64,000 nt of DNA, from NCBI RefSeq assembly GCF_020886775.1, contig NZ_AP024525.1, forward strand, positions 3,286,001 through 3,350,000, in the 5' to 3' direction. Below the pieces are notes generated by a model. It searched no databases and was not told where the DNA came from. It worked only from the letters and a program-made list of their open reading frames with translations. Below, in pieces: positions 33,974-41,859 of the stretch (within the stretch, counting starts at the first letter, position 1; the number at the start of each line of letters is the position of its first letter). The position numbers were made by a program, and so were the translations under genes. Source of the DNA: Sinomonas cyclohexanicum (GTDB taxonomy: Bacteria > Actinomycetota > Actinomycetes > Actinomycetales > Micrococcaceae).

Positions 33974-35190
33974 ACACGAAGATCAGAGCACCGCGCCTCG
34001 TGGTGCTCCGCGCCCCCGCCCTCCATGCGACCCGCGATCCCTTCGACGGCCCGCGCGCCCGCGGGCTCGGCCCCGCCGTCGAGGCAGCGGAGGCGGCCGC
34101 CTCGGCGACCATCGAGATCGAGGATCGCGCCACGCCGCAGACCGTCGGCGCCCTCCACAGCGACCCGACAGTGCTCGGCTACGCACCCGTGATGCCGGTC
34201 AAGCTCATCGAGCCGTTCGACGCGCCCGACGCCGCGGCCGCGCCCACCGCTTGGGGCGTCGCCGCGGTCGGCGCGGACACCTCCCCGTTCACGGGCGCGG
34301 GCGTGACCGTCGCCGTCCTCGACACGGGCATCGACGCAGACCATCCCGCCTTCACGGGCGTCCAGCTCGTCACCCAGGACTTTACCGGGGCCGGCAGCGC
34401 CGAGGACGACCACGGGCACGGTACCCACTGCGCCGGCACCATCCTGGGGCGGGACCTCGCCGGCGAGAGGATCGGCGTGGCCCGCGGCGTCACGAGGGCA
34501 CTGATCGGCAAGGTCTTGGGCGGTCCCAGTGGCGGCGGCAGCGACACGCTCGCCACCGCGATGATGTGGGCGGCGGACAACGGCGCCAACGTCATCTCCA
34601 TGTCCCTGGGGATCGACTTCCCCGGCTGGGTCCAGGAGCTCGTCACCACGAACGGCCTGCCCATCCCAGCGGCGACCTCGATCGCCCTCGAGGACTACCG
34701 CGCGAACATCCGGCTCTTCGAGCAGGTGGCCAACCTGCTCAATGCGCGCGCGGCCGTCGCGCAGACCACCCTCGTCGTGGCTGCCGCAGGCAACGAGAGT
34801 GAGCGCGGGGGCTCCCCCGCCTACACGATCAACGTCTCTCCCCCGGCCGCCGCGTACGGCGTGCTCTCGGTCGCAGCCCTCGGCCAGGGGGCCGACGGCC
34901 TCGCAGTCGCCCCGTTCTCCAACACGCTCGCCACGGTGGCCGGCCCGGGGGTCGGGATCAAGAGTGCGTGGCTGAACGGGGGCACCAAGACGATCAGCGG
35001 CACGAGCATGGCCACTCCGCACGTCGCCGGCGTGACAGCGCTGTGGGCCGAGAAGCTCCTCGCCCAGGGGCCGCTCAGTCCCGTGCTGCTGCAGTCCAAG
35101 CTTGTCGCCTCCGCCACCACCGACGGCCTGGCCGCCGGGAGCACGCCGGTGGACGTGGGGGCGGGGATCGTGAGGGCTCCACAGGCATAG
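33970..35190 (+). CDS. S8-family subtilisin-like serine protease without signal peptide
   Basis: 406 residues. Catalytic triad is intact: Asp118 (VAVLDTGID), His150 (HGHGTHCAG) and Ser346 (ISGTSMATPHVAG), with oxyanion Asn275 (AAAGNES). Residues 1-95 hold an N-terminal region (SATIEIEDRA, ALHSDPTVLGYAP) that resembles a short propeptide or inhibitor-like domain, but no hydrophobic signal sequence is present, so the enzyme is either cytoplasmic or exported by another route. A 50-residue insertion containing VQELVTTNGLPIPAATS lies between His and Ser. ATG chosen from the ATGA junction with a candidate 19-codon leader ORF. Confidence 0.88.
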   Translation: MNTKIRAPRLVVLRAPALHATRDPFDGPRARGLGPAVEAAEAAASATIEIEDRATPQTVGALHSDPTVLGYAPVMPVKLIEPFDAPDAAAAPTAWGVAAVGADTSPFTGAGVTVAVLDTGIDADHPAFTGVQLVTQDFTGAGSAEDDHGHGTHCAGTILGRDLAGERIGVARGVTRALIGKVLGGPSGGGSDTLATAMMWAADNGANVISMSLGIDFPGWVQELVTTNGLPIPAATSIALEDYRANIRLFEQVANLLNARAAVAQTTLVVAAAGNESERGGSPAYTINVSPPAAAYGVLSVAALGQGADGLAVAPFSNTLATVAGPGVGIKSAWLNGGTKTISGTSMATPHVAGVTALWAEKLLAQGPLSPVLLQSKLVASATTDGLAAGSTPVDVGAGIVRAPQA

Positions 35191-35223
35191 CCCCGCACGC
35201 ACAGGACCAACAGACGGAAGGCC

Positions 35224-35281
35224 GCCGGGGGAGGCCCCTGGACCCTTGCTAGGCCGGGGGAGGCCCCTGGACCCTTGCTAG
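35224..35281. repeat. Perfect 29-bp tandem duplication ahead of lepB
   Basis: Positions 35224-35252 and 35253-35281 are identical 29-bp units directly abutting. The distal copy ends in TTGCTAG and, with the next bases, creates the TAGGGT -10-like box (35279-35284) six bases before the lepB GTG. Each unit also contains a GGGGAGGCCCC inverted repeat. Looks like a recent promoter-proximal duplication. Confidence 0.85.
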
Positions 35282-35290
35282 GGTGTTCCG

Positions 35291-36001
35291 GTGAAGCTCC
35301 CCCGCCGCCGCCCTCTGCCCCTGTGGGCTGCGGTGCTGCTCAACGTCGCGATCGGCCTGCTCGTGGTAGGCCTCGTGCAGACCTTCGTGGTCAAGATCGG
35401 CCGGATCCCGTCCGGTTCGATGGAACAGACCCTCCAGAGCACCGAGGGCGGCGGCGACCGCATCCTGGTCAACCGGCTCGCGTACGCGGGCGGTGCCCCT
35501 CCGCACCCGGGTGACATCGTCGCCGTCGTGCGTCCCTCCACCTGGCCGGGCGCGCTGCCCCCGGCGGGGAGCCCGCTCACGGCGCTCGTGCGCGGGTTCG
35601 GCGACCTGACGGGGATCGGCCCGTCCAACGAGGACTACATCGTCAAGAGGGTCGCGGCCGTTGGCGGCCAGCGGATCAGCTGCTGCGACCCCCAGGGGCG
35701 CCTGCTGCTCGACGGCAAGCCCGTCGACGAGCCGTACGTCTACGAGGACCTGCCCTTCGAGCCGGGCGGGCTGGACTGCACGACGGCGGTCCGGTCGCCC
35801 CGCTGCTTCCCCGAGACCCTCGTCCCCGACGGACAACTCGTGCTGCTCGGCGACCACCGGTCCAACTCCGAGGACTCTGTCGCGGACTGCCGGTACCCCG
35901 GAGCGCCCCAGACGTGCGTGCGCACCGTGTCCGACTCGGCGGTCGTGGGCCAGGTGTTCTTCCGCGTCTGGCCGCTCGACCGAATCGGCGTACCCCACTA
36001 G
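35291..36001 (+). CDS. lepB: Signal peptidase I
   Basis: 236-residue type I leader peptidase. One N-terminal membrane anchor (LWAAVLLNVAIGLLVVGLV), then nucleophile Ser43 (IPSGSMEQTL), general base Lys119 (YIVKRVAAVGG) and the LLGDHRSNSEDS box. It contains two pairs of Cys (SCCD; DCTT ... RCF; DCRY), suggesting disulfides on the outer face, unusual for the family. GTG start; TAGGGT six bases upstream indicates a leaderless message. Co-directional with the subtilase before and the tyrosine phosphatase after it. Confidence 0.92.
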   Translation: MKLPRRRPLPLWAAVLLNVAIGLLVVGLVQTFVVKIGRIPSGSMEQTLQSTEGGGDRILVNRLAYAGGAPPHPGDIVAVVRPSTWPGALPPAGSPLTALVRGFGDLTGIGPSNEDYIVKRVAAVGGQRISCCDPQGRLLLDGKPVDEPYVYEDLPFEPGGLDCTTAVRSPRCFPETLVPDGQLVLLGDHRSNSEDSVADCRYPGAPQTCVRTVSDSAVVGQVFFRVWPLDRIGVPH

Positions 36002-36068
36002 AGCCGGCTGGGCGGCGCTCAAGCCCACGGCGGCCCGTTGCAGGGCAGACGGTGCTAGGTTGGCTGGA

Positions 36069-36671
36069 ATGGCCGAGGAACCGTTCCGCATCCTGGTGGT
36101 GTGCACCGGGAACGTCTGCCGCTCGCCGCTCGCGGGGGCAGTGCTCCGTGATGCCCTCGCCGAGATCGCCCCCGGCGCCTTCGAGGTCGAGAGCGCGGGC
36201 ACACGCGCCCTGGTCGGCGAACCGGCCCAGCCTGAGTCAGCCGCGATCGCGTCGAGTCTCGGCTCGACCCTCGAGGGATTCACGGCGCGCCAGCTCACCG
36301 AGCCCATGATCGAGAGGGCTGATCTGGTCCTTGTCCTCGCGCACCGGCACCGTGACGCTGTCCTTCGCCTGCAGCCCGCGCTGAAGCGCACGTTCACTCT
36401 GCGCGAGTTCGCCAGGATCCTGGCAGCGCTCCCCGTCGACGCCGACGAGCGGGCGCTCGCGCACCGCGGCGAGTCCCCCGAGGCGTGGCGGCGTCTCGTC
36501 TCGCGCGCGTGGGATGCCAAGGCCACCGCGGGAGCGTCGCACGGCGACCCCGCCGACGAGGTCGTGGATCCCTATCGTCTCGGACCCGAGGTGTGGTCGA
36601 AGATGACCGACGAGCTGGTGCCCGCGCTCGAGGTCATCTTCGGGCGCGCCGACATCCTCATCCGCGGCTGA
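36069..36671 (+). CDS. Low-molecular-weight protein-tyrosine phosphatase
   Basis: 200-residue phosphatase. P-loop CTGNVCRS gives nucleophile Cys12 and Arg18; the acid-loop DPYRLG near the C-terminus supplies the catalytic Asp. Slightly longer than the usual 150-160 residues because of an insert around residues 115-160. Faces, tail to tail, a Wzz/BY-kinase gene 27 bases downstream, the expected partner in a tyrosine phosphorylation cycle controlling exopolysaccharide export. TAGGTT seven bases before the ATG suggests leaderless transcription. Stop reads TGACCCC. Confidence 0.9.
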   Translation: MAEEPFRILVVCTGNVCRSPLAGAVLRDALAEIAPGAFEVESAGTRALVGEPAQPESAAIASSLGSTLEGFTARQLTEPMIERADLVLVLAHRHRDAVLRLQPALKRTFTLREFARILAALPVDADERALAHRGESPEAWRRLVSRAWDAKATAGASHGDPADEVVDPYRLGPEVWSKMTDELVPALEVIFGRADILIRG

Positions 36672-36698
36672 CCCCCGGGCCTCACCCCTCCGCTGACA

Positions 36699-38945
36699 TC
36701 ACCCGGCGGAGCGGCGGCCGCGCAGCTGCGCGGGCAGCCACATCTCGGTCCCGTCCTCGGCGAGCGGCGCAACGGGCTCCGCGGATGGCGCGTCCTGCGG
36801 CTCCTCCTGGACCGGTGCATGGAGCGGGATCGCGGAGATGATCGGCTGCGGCCGCGTGCTCGTGAAGCGCAGGCCGTCGTGCGAGCGGTCGTGGCGCGGA
36901 TGCGGGCCCTCGCGGAGCGTCTCGTGCTGTGCCTCGAGTGGGGCTGGAGCCGCTGCGAGACGCACTTCGTCGAGGTGTGCGCGGCTTTGCTCTGCCTCGG
37001 CGACGCGCATCCCAGAGGGGGCCTCATCCACGGCCGGTTCAGCGGCGTCCCGGTCAGAAGAGTCGTCCAGGGCCGTATGGCTCCCGTGCACCGACGTCAC
37101 GAGCTGCGGAGCGGGGAACGCGCTGGCCGAGCGCGGCTCCGCGTATGCCGGCTCCGAGGCGAGGACCGGCTCGGACACGTACGGCTCCGGGGTGTACGCC
37201 GGCTCCGACACGTGGACCGGCTCGGCCACGTACGCCGGCTCCGGGGTGTACGCCGGCTCCGACACGTGGACCGGCTCGGACACATACGGCTCCGGGGTGT
37301 ACGCCGGCTCCGACACGTGGACCGGCTCGGCCACGTACGCCGGCTCCGGGGTGTACGCCGGCTCCGAGGTATGGACCGGTTCCGACGCGTACGCGGGCTC
37401 AAGGGCGACGGGCACCTCGACCGCCTCGGCCGGGACAGCCGCCGTGCGCACCTTCGCGGCCTTGCCCTTGGGGCCCTTGCCCTTGGAAGAGTTGCGTCCC
37501 CCCGGGACTTTCTCGCGGCCGCGCTGGTGCTCCGAGTAGGTTCCGTAATAGCCGTACGTGTACGACTCGGGACCCTTGGTCGAGACGCCGTTGAGGATGA
37601 CACCCAGGATCTTGCCGCGGACGCGGTCGAGGTTGCGCACCGCGCGCTCGAGGCCGTCCGTGGTGGTCTTACCGGCTCGGGAGACGATGATCGTGCCGTC
37701 GGCAGCCCGCGAGAGCACGGCGGCGTCGGTCACCGGCAGGAGTGGTGGCGCGTCCACGAGCACCACGGCGTCCTCGGCGAGATGGGCGAGCAGGTTCTTC
37801 ATCATGCGCGAACCGAGCAGCTCCGACGGGTTGGGCGGGATGCGTCCAGCGCCGAGCACCTTCAGGTTCGGCACGCCCGCGTAGGTCTGGAGCACGTCCT
37901 CCACGGACGCGCGCCCCGCCAGCACGTCAGTGAGCCCCACGCCGGGGACCACGTCGAAGACATCGTGCACGGTCGGGCGGCGGAGGTCGGCGTCGACCAC
38001 GACGACATCCTCGCCCGCCGAGGCCATCGCGGCGGCGAGGTTGCCGATGACCGTCGACTTGCCTTCGGAGGGCACAGAGCTCGTGACGAGGATGATGCGC
38101 GGCGGGTTGTCCACGTCGATGAACTGGAGGTTGGTCCGCAGCTCGCGCAGGGCCTCGCCCATGGCGTGGCTCCCGCGTGCGCCCGAGCTGGGGGCCTCGA
38201 GGATGCGGCTGCCCTCGGCGAGCCGCGCATCCGTCGGGAGCGTGCCGATCACGGGGTGGCCGGACGTCCGCTCCGCGTCGGTCGCCGTGCGGATGCGGCG
38301 GTCGAGGTAGCCGCGAAGCAGGGCGTAGCCGAGTCCGAGCAGCAGGCCCGCGCCGCCGCCGATCCCAAGCGCGAGCTTGAGGTTCGGAGAGACGGGCGCG
38401 CCAGGAAGCGCGGCCTTGGCCAGCGGGACGACACGCACGGCCGGCTCGGCGGTCGAGGAACTCGAACTCGCGAGCTCGAGCTCACGGACCTGGGCTGCAA
38501 GCGCCACGACCCAGTCGTCCGCAACCTTCTGGGCGAGGACCGGGTCGGTCGAGTGGGCGGTCACGTGGATCTCCGCGGTGTCCGCGGGGACGGAGACCGT
38601 CACGCCGCCGGCGATGGCTCCCCCGGACAGCGGCAGGCCAAGGTCCTTGACCACGCGGTCGGCCACCAGGAGCGACTCGGCGACGGACTTGTACGACTTC
38701 ACCTTCGCCTTCGCGAGGTTGTCCCCCGCGAGCGAGAGGCCGAGGTTGTCCGCGCCGCCGGCCACCACGATGCCGCTCGAATCGGCCGCGTACACTTTGG
38801 GCTGGATGAGGTACCACCCGAAGGCGAGTGCCGTGGCCGCGGCGACGAACGCGATGATGCCGATCCAATAGCGGCGGGCAAGACGGAGGCCGTCCGCCAG
38901 AGTCAGCGAATTGCCGGCCTGCTGGCCCTCGGGCTCGTGTTCCAC
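36699..38945 (-). CDS. Polysaccharide co-polymerase / bacterial tyrosine kinase with repeat tail
   Basis: 748 residues, about 250 longer than typical actinobacterial Wzz/BY-kinases. Two membrane helices (about 28-48 and 190-212) flank a Wzz-like extracellular loop. The kinase domain has Walker A SSVPSEGKST (289-298), Walker A' VVVDADLRRP and Walker B AVVLVDAPP. The normal Tyr cluster SYTYGYYGTYS follows at about 461-471. After a Lys/Gly-rich stretch comes a Tyr-, Glu- and Pro-rich tail (515-603) with alternating units such as SEPAYTPEPAYVAEPVHV, then a disordered end. GTG start. Likely controls exopolysaccharide chain length with the adjacent phosphatase; the extra tail may offer more phosphotyrosine sites (inference). 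Confidence 0.9.
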   Translation of the reverse strand: MEHEPEGQQAGNSLTLADGLRLARRYWIGIIAFVAAATALAFGWYLIQPKVYAADSSGIVVAGGADNLGLSLAGDNLAKAKVKSYKSVAESLLVADRVVKDLGLPLSGGAIAGGVTVSVPADTAEIHVTAHSTDPVLAQKVADDWVVALAAQVRELELASSSSSTAEPAVRVVPLAKAALPGAPVSPNLKLALGIGGGAGLLLGLGYALLRGYLDRRIRTATDAERTSGHPVIGTLPTDARLAEGSRILEAPSSGARGSHAMGEALRELRTNLQFIDVDNPPRIILVTSSVPSEGKSTVIGNLAAAMASAGEDVVVVDADLRRPTVHDVFDVVPGVGLTDVLAGRASVEDVLQTYAGVPNLKVLGAGRIPPNPSELLGSRMMKNLLAHLAEDAVVLVDAPPLLPVTDAAVLSRAADGTIIVSRAGKTTTDGLERAVRNLDRVRGKILGVILNGVSTKGPESYTYGYYGTYSEHQRGREKVPGGRNSSKGKGPKGKAAKVRTAAVPAEAVEVPVALEPAYASEPVHTSEPAYTPEPAYVAEPVHVSEPAYTPEPYVSEPVHVSEPAYTPEPAYVAEPVHVSEPAYTPEPYVSEPVLASEPAYAEPRSASAFPAPQLVTSVHGSHTALDDSSDRDAAEPAVDEAPSGMRVAEAEQSRAHLDEVRLAAAPAPLEAQHETLREGPHPRHDRSHDGLRFTSTRPQPIISAIPLHAPVQEEPQDAPSAEPVAPLAEDGTEMWLPAQLRGRRSAG
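37140..37400. repeat. Coding tandem repeat in the BY-kinase tail
   Basis: Imperfect tandem units of roughly 51-54 bp (for example the recurring GTACGCCGGCTCCGGGGTG and GACACGTGGACCGGCTCGG blocks) encode the EPAY/EPVH/EPYV repeats. High identity between units at DNA level, including silent positions, points to recent expansion by slippage or recombination. Confidence 0.85.
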
Positions 38946-39065
38946 GCTCGTCTCTCCCCATCGTCGTGGCCCGCGAGGGGCACAGGTGATCAGGGTGAGT
39001 CTACCGGAGCGCGCGGAACGGCGACGAAACGGCCCTTCCCGCGACGCCGAGCCCGCCGGCCGCCG

Positions 39066-40265
39066 TCAGTCCCCGAGCTCAACCAGGCCCCGCTGCTCGA
39101 GCTCAGACAGCGCCGCCGCCAGGATCGGCGCGAAGCCCCCAGGGAGGCCGATGGTCGCCTCGAGCCGGGCCGCGAGCTCCGCCCGGCTGATCCCGCCAGC
39201 GCCCGTGGTTCCCGCGAGGGCCACCCACACCGCGGGCGCGATCCCTCCGAGCCTGACCAGGGTCGACCCGCTGAGCACGAGGACGTCGGGGCAGTCCGGG
39301 TCACCGCTCGGGACCTCGACCGCGTCCACGGCCTCGCGTCGGCGCACCGCCGCGGCGGCGAGGTGACCGGGCGGGGTGACCGGCCCGGCGTCGTGCGCGC
39401 TGCGCCAGGCCCGTGGCAGCGGCTCGCGGGCGAGCAGCGCGGGGAGGACGTCGGCTAGCTGGTGAGCCTCCGTGTACCGCACGCGGACGGCGCCGCCGCA
39501 CTCGTCGAGGATCCCGCACAGCCATGCGAGCGGCCGCTCGATCCGGGCGAGCGCGGACGTCTGCGGGGCCAGGTCCACGAGGGCGTCGGCGTGCCCGACC
39601 GGTTCCACAGCGGCCGCGTCGAGGCCCGCCTGCCGCTCGAGGAGCACGACGGCGCCGAGCCTCGCCTCCGCGGATGCCAGGGTGAGCCCGAGCTCGTCGG
39701 GTCCCCGCTGGACCTTGGGCGCCGGTGCCGGGGCGTCGATGACCGACAGCGGCTTCGGGTACGGCAGGATGCGGCCCGAGCGCTCTATCGCGACCGTCTC
39801 GTCGCTCACGTACCCGAAGTGCGTGGCGAGGACCCTGGTCGCGGTGGTCTTGCCCATCCCCGAGCGGGCCACGAGCGCCAAGGTCCGCCCCGTCACGGGG
39901 TCCGCGAGGCCGGACGCGTGCAGCATCATGAGCTCACCGGCCCGCTGCTCGATGGCCGCGACCGTCAGGAGCGAAGTCAGCTCGGAGGCGAACTCCGCGA
40001 ACGTCTCGCCCTCCGCGGCGAACGGCGCGGCGCGGCCGACGGCGAGCACCGCCCTCACGGGAGCCGTTCCAGAATCGTGGGGCTCGGCACCGGCCAGTGG
40101 GTCACTCCCGAGGCCGGAGGCCGGGTCGGCCCCGCCGGTCGGGTCCTCGGCGCGGCAGCGGGACCACGCGTCCGCGAGCTTCGCGGCGTCCTCGGGGCCG
40201 ATGCCCCGGTCCCAACGCACGGCGGCAGGCACGCCGAAGAGCATCAGGTGCAGGGGTGCCGTCAT
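39066..40265 (-). CDS. HPr-kinase-like P-loop protein with C-terminal PqqD-like domain
   Basis: 399 residues. Residues about 100-300 resemble the HPr kinase/phosphorylase or PEP-carboxykinase-type P-loop fold: MMLHASGLAD followed by Walker A ARSGMGKT (133-140), TRVLATHFGYVSDETVAI (metal/acidic residues) and PYPKPLSVID. Residues about 315-399 look like a second, winged-helix PqqD/RRE-type domain (VLVLSGSTLVRLGGIAPAVW ... LSELEQRGLVE). ATGA-coupled to the free PqqD-like gene upstream. Such pairs sit near exopolysaccharide genes in other bacteria (HprK-related kinase families); the substrate is unknown. It is probably not the carbon-catabolite HPr kinase, since the PTS genes lie 20 kb away. Confidence 0.65.
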   Translation of the reverse strand: MTAPLHLMLFGVPAAVRWDRGIGPEDAAKLADAWSRCRAEDPTGGADPASGLGSDPLAGAEPHDSGTAPVRAVLAVGRAAPFAAEGETFAEFASELTSLLTVAAIEQRAGELMMLHASGLADPVTGRTLALVARSGMGKTTATRVLATHFGYVSDETVAIERSGRILPYPKPLSVIDAPAPAPKVQRGPDELGLTLASAEARLGAVVLLERQAGLDAAAVEPVGHADALVDLAPQTSALARIERPLAWLCGILDECGGAVRVRYTEAHQLADVLPALLAREPLPRAWRSAHDAGPVTPPGHLAAAAVRRREAVDAVEVPSGDPDCPDVLVLSGSTLVRLGGIAPAVWVALAGTTGAGGISRAELAARLEATIGLPGGFAPILAAALSELEQRGLVELGD

Positions 40266-40585
40266 GCGTCGGACCCCGCTGCGCTGCCGGCCTCGCCGGA
40301 GGCGTCCTCGATGAGCCCGCGTGCGGCGAGTTCGGCGAGGAAGCGGTCGACCTCACGGCCGATCTCGTCGCTGAGCGGGGTCCCGGGGCCGGCGCCGTAC
40401 TCGGCCGCGAGGTCGGCCCGGATCCCGTCCTGGGTGCGGATCCCGTCCACGAGGCACCAGATCCGCGCGGCGGAATCCGTCAGGACGAGGGGGCGGTCAG
40501 CGTCGAGGTGGAGGACGGCTGCACGTGCGCCGTCTTCGGAGACGACCTCCGCGACGCGGCGTCCCCGGCGCCAGATGCGTGCCAT
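40262..40585 (-). CDS. PqqD-like (RRE-fold) small protein
   Basis: 107 residues matching the PqqD/RiPP-recognition-element pattern: an N-terminal beta strand region (AVLHLDADRPLVL), LTDSAARIWCLVDG (the hallmark of PqqD-like winged helices), then helices ending FLAELAARGLIED. Family members bind peptide substrates for modifying enzymes. No radical SAM enzyme, lasso cyclase or precursor peptide is found nearby, so its client may be the fused HPrK-like partner or an envelope protein. ATG at 40585, coupled to the kinase-like gene by ATGA. Confidence 0.72.
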   Translation of the reverse strand: MARIWRRGRRVAEVVSEDGARAAVLHLDADRPLVLTDSAARIWCLVDGIRTQDGIRADLAAEYGAGPGTPLSDEIGREVDRFLAELAARGLIEDASGEAGSAAGSDA

Positions 40586-40741
40586 GCGTCCCCTCGTTCA
40601 CTCGGCGATTCAGTCCGCGGTTCCTTGCGCGGTTCATTGCGCGCGGGTTGTCCCGGCGTCATCCCGCCGCGCTCGGATCGGGCAGACGGGGGTCACGTTG
40701 ATACTATCCACAAACGCAATGACACAGAGTGAGGACCTTCC

Positions 40742-41827
40742 GTGAGCCAGCCCGGACAGCGCCCGGACACTGTCGATGACCTTCTCGACGGGCCCGCACG
40801 GCCGCCGAAGCGCAAGCGTCGGGCCGGGCTCATCGTGCTCTTCTCGGCCATCGGCGTCGTGGTCCTCGCAGCGGTCGCCGCGATCGTGTACTTGGCCAAC
40901 GTTGCCGGGACGTTCGATTCGAAGACCGAGAAGATCGCGAACGCGTTCCCCCAGGAGGCCGCCCGTCCCTCGGCGACCCCGGCACCCAACGGCAAGACCC
41001 CTGTCAACATCCTCCTGGTGGGGTCCGACAGCCGCGGGGCGACCGTCAGCCAGGCCGAGTCCGGCGCGGCGTCGGACCAGCGCTCGGACACGATGATGCT
41101 CGTCCACATCCCGGCGGACCGGAAGGAGGCCTACGTCGTCTCGATCATGCGCGACCTCTGGGTGCCGATCCCGGGACACGGCTCGGCGAAGATCAACGCT
41201 GCCCTCGCCTACGGCGGGGTGCCGCTCATGGTCGAGACCGTCGAGTCCCTCCTCCACCAGCGGATCGACCACGTCGCATTCATCGACTTCGACGGCTTCA
41301 AGGGCCTCACAGACGCTGTGGGGGGTGTCACGGTGAATGTCACACGCCCGTTCGCCTCGACGATGGCCGAGAACCCTGGCCTGGCATTCACAGCGGGGCC
41401 GATGCACATGGACGGGAAGACCGCGTTCGCGTTCGTCCACGAGCGCTACGCCTTCGCCGACGGCGACTACCAGCGGGTCCGCAACCAGCAGGCATTCCTC
41501 AAGGCCCTCATGACCCAGATCATCAAGCCGGAGACGCTCGCCAACCCCGTCACGGTGAGCCAGATCGTCAGCCAGTTCTCGCCGTTCCTCACCGTTGACT
41601 CGGGCCTCGACTCGAAGGCGGTCGCCGGGCTGGCGCTCGAGATGAAGGACGTCCGGCCGTCGGGCGTGGTGAGCTTCACGCTGCCCACCTCGGGGGTCGG
41701 GACGTCCTCGGACGGGCAGTCGATCGTGAACCTCGACCAGGGGGCCACCGACGCGCTCGCCGAGGCGATGGCCCAGGGGACCGTCCCGCAGTACGTGGCC
41801 CAGCGGAACCTGCAGAACGGGAACTGA
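40742..41827 (+). CDS. LytR-CpsA-Psr family cell-wall glycopolymer ligase
   Basis: 361 residues, single N-terminal membrane helix (AGLIVLFSAIGVVVLAAVAA) and an extracytoplasmic LCP domain with conserved pyrophosphate-binding segments: VGSDSRG, RSDTMMLVHI, MRDLWVPIPG, KINAALAYGG and the VHERYAFADGDYQRVRNQQ stretch. Transfers undecaprenyl-linked polymers to peptidoglycan or arabinogalactan-like acceptors. GTG start with GAGGA nearby; a TACTAT box at 40703-40708 gives a plausible promoter. Divergent from the PqqD gene, fitting an envelope polymer locus. Confidence 0.92.
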   Translation: MSQPGQRPDTVDDLLDGPARPPKRKRRAGLIVLFSAIGVVVLAAVAAIVYLANVAGTFDSKTEKIANAFPQEAARPSATPAPNGKTPVNILLVGSDSRGATVSQAESGAASDQRSDTMMLVHIPADRKEAYVVSIMRDLWVPIPGHGSAKINAALAYGGVPLMVETVESLLHQRIDHVAFIDFDGFKGLTDAVGGVTVNVTRPFASTMAENPGLAFTAGPMHMDGKTAFAFVHERYAFADGDYQRVRNQQAFLKALMTQIIKPETLANPVTVSQIVSQFSPFLTVDSGLDSKAVAGLALEMKDVRPSGVVSFTLPTSGVGTSSDGQSIVNLDQGATDALAEAMAQGTVPQYVAQRNLQNGN

Positions 41828-41859
41828 GAACTGTCGGATCGGCCCGCTAGGGTGGGGCC

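Noticed and set aside
37140-37400. Possible CRISPR-like array
   Set aside because: Repeats are contiguous, in frame and encode the EPAY tail of the tyrosine kinase; there are no unique spacers and no cas genes.
40480-40662. 60-codon minus-strand reading upstream of and overlapping pqqD, considered as a RiPP precursor peptide
   Set aside because: It overlaps most of the PqqD-like gene in another frame, lacks a ribosome binding site, and has no core-like Cys, Ser/Thr or aromatic pattern; its NEPRKEPR-like content comes from a locally repetitive G+C-rich stretch.
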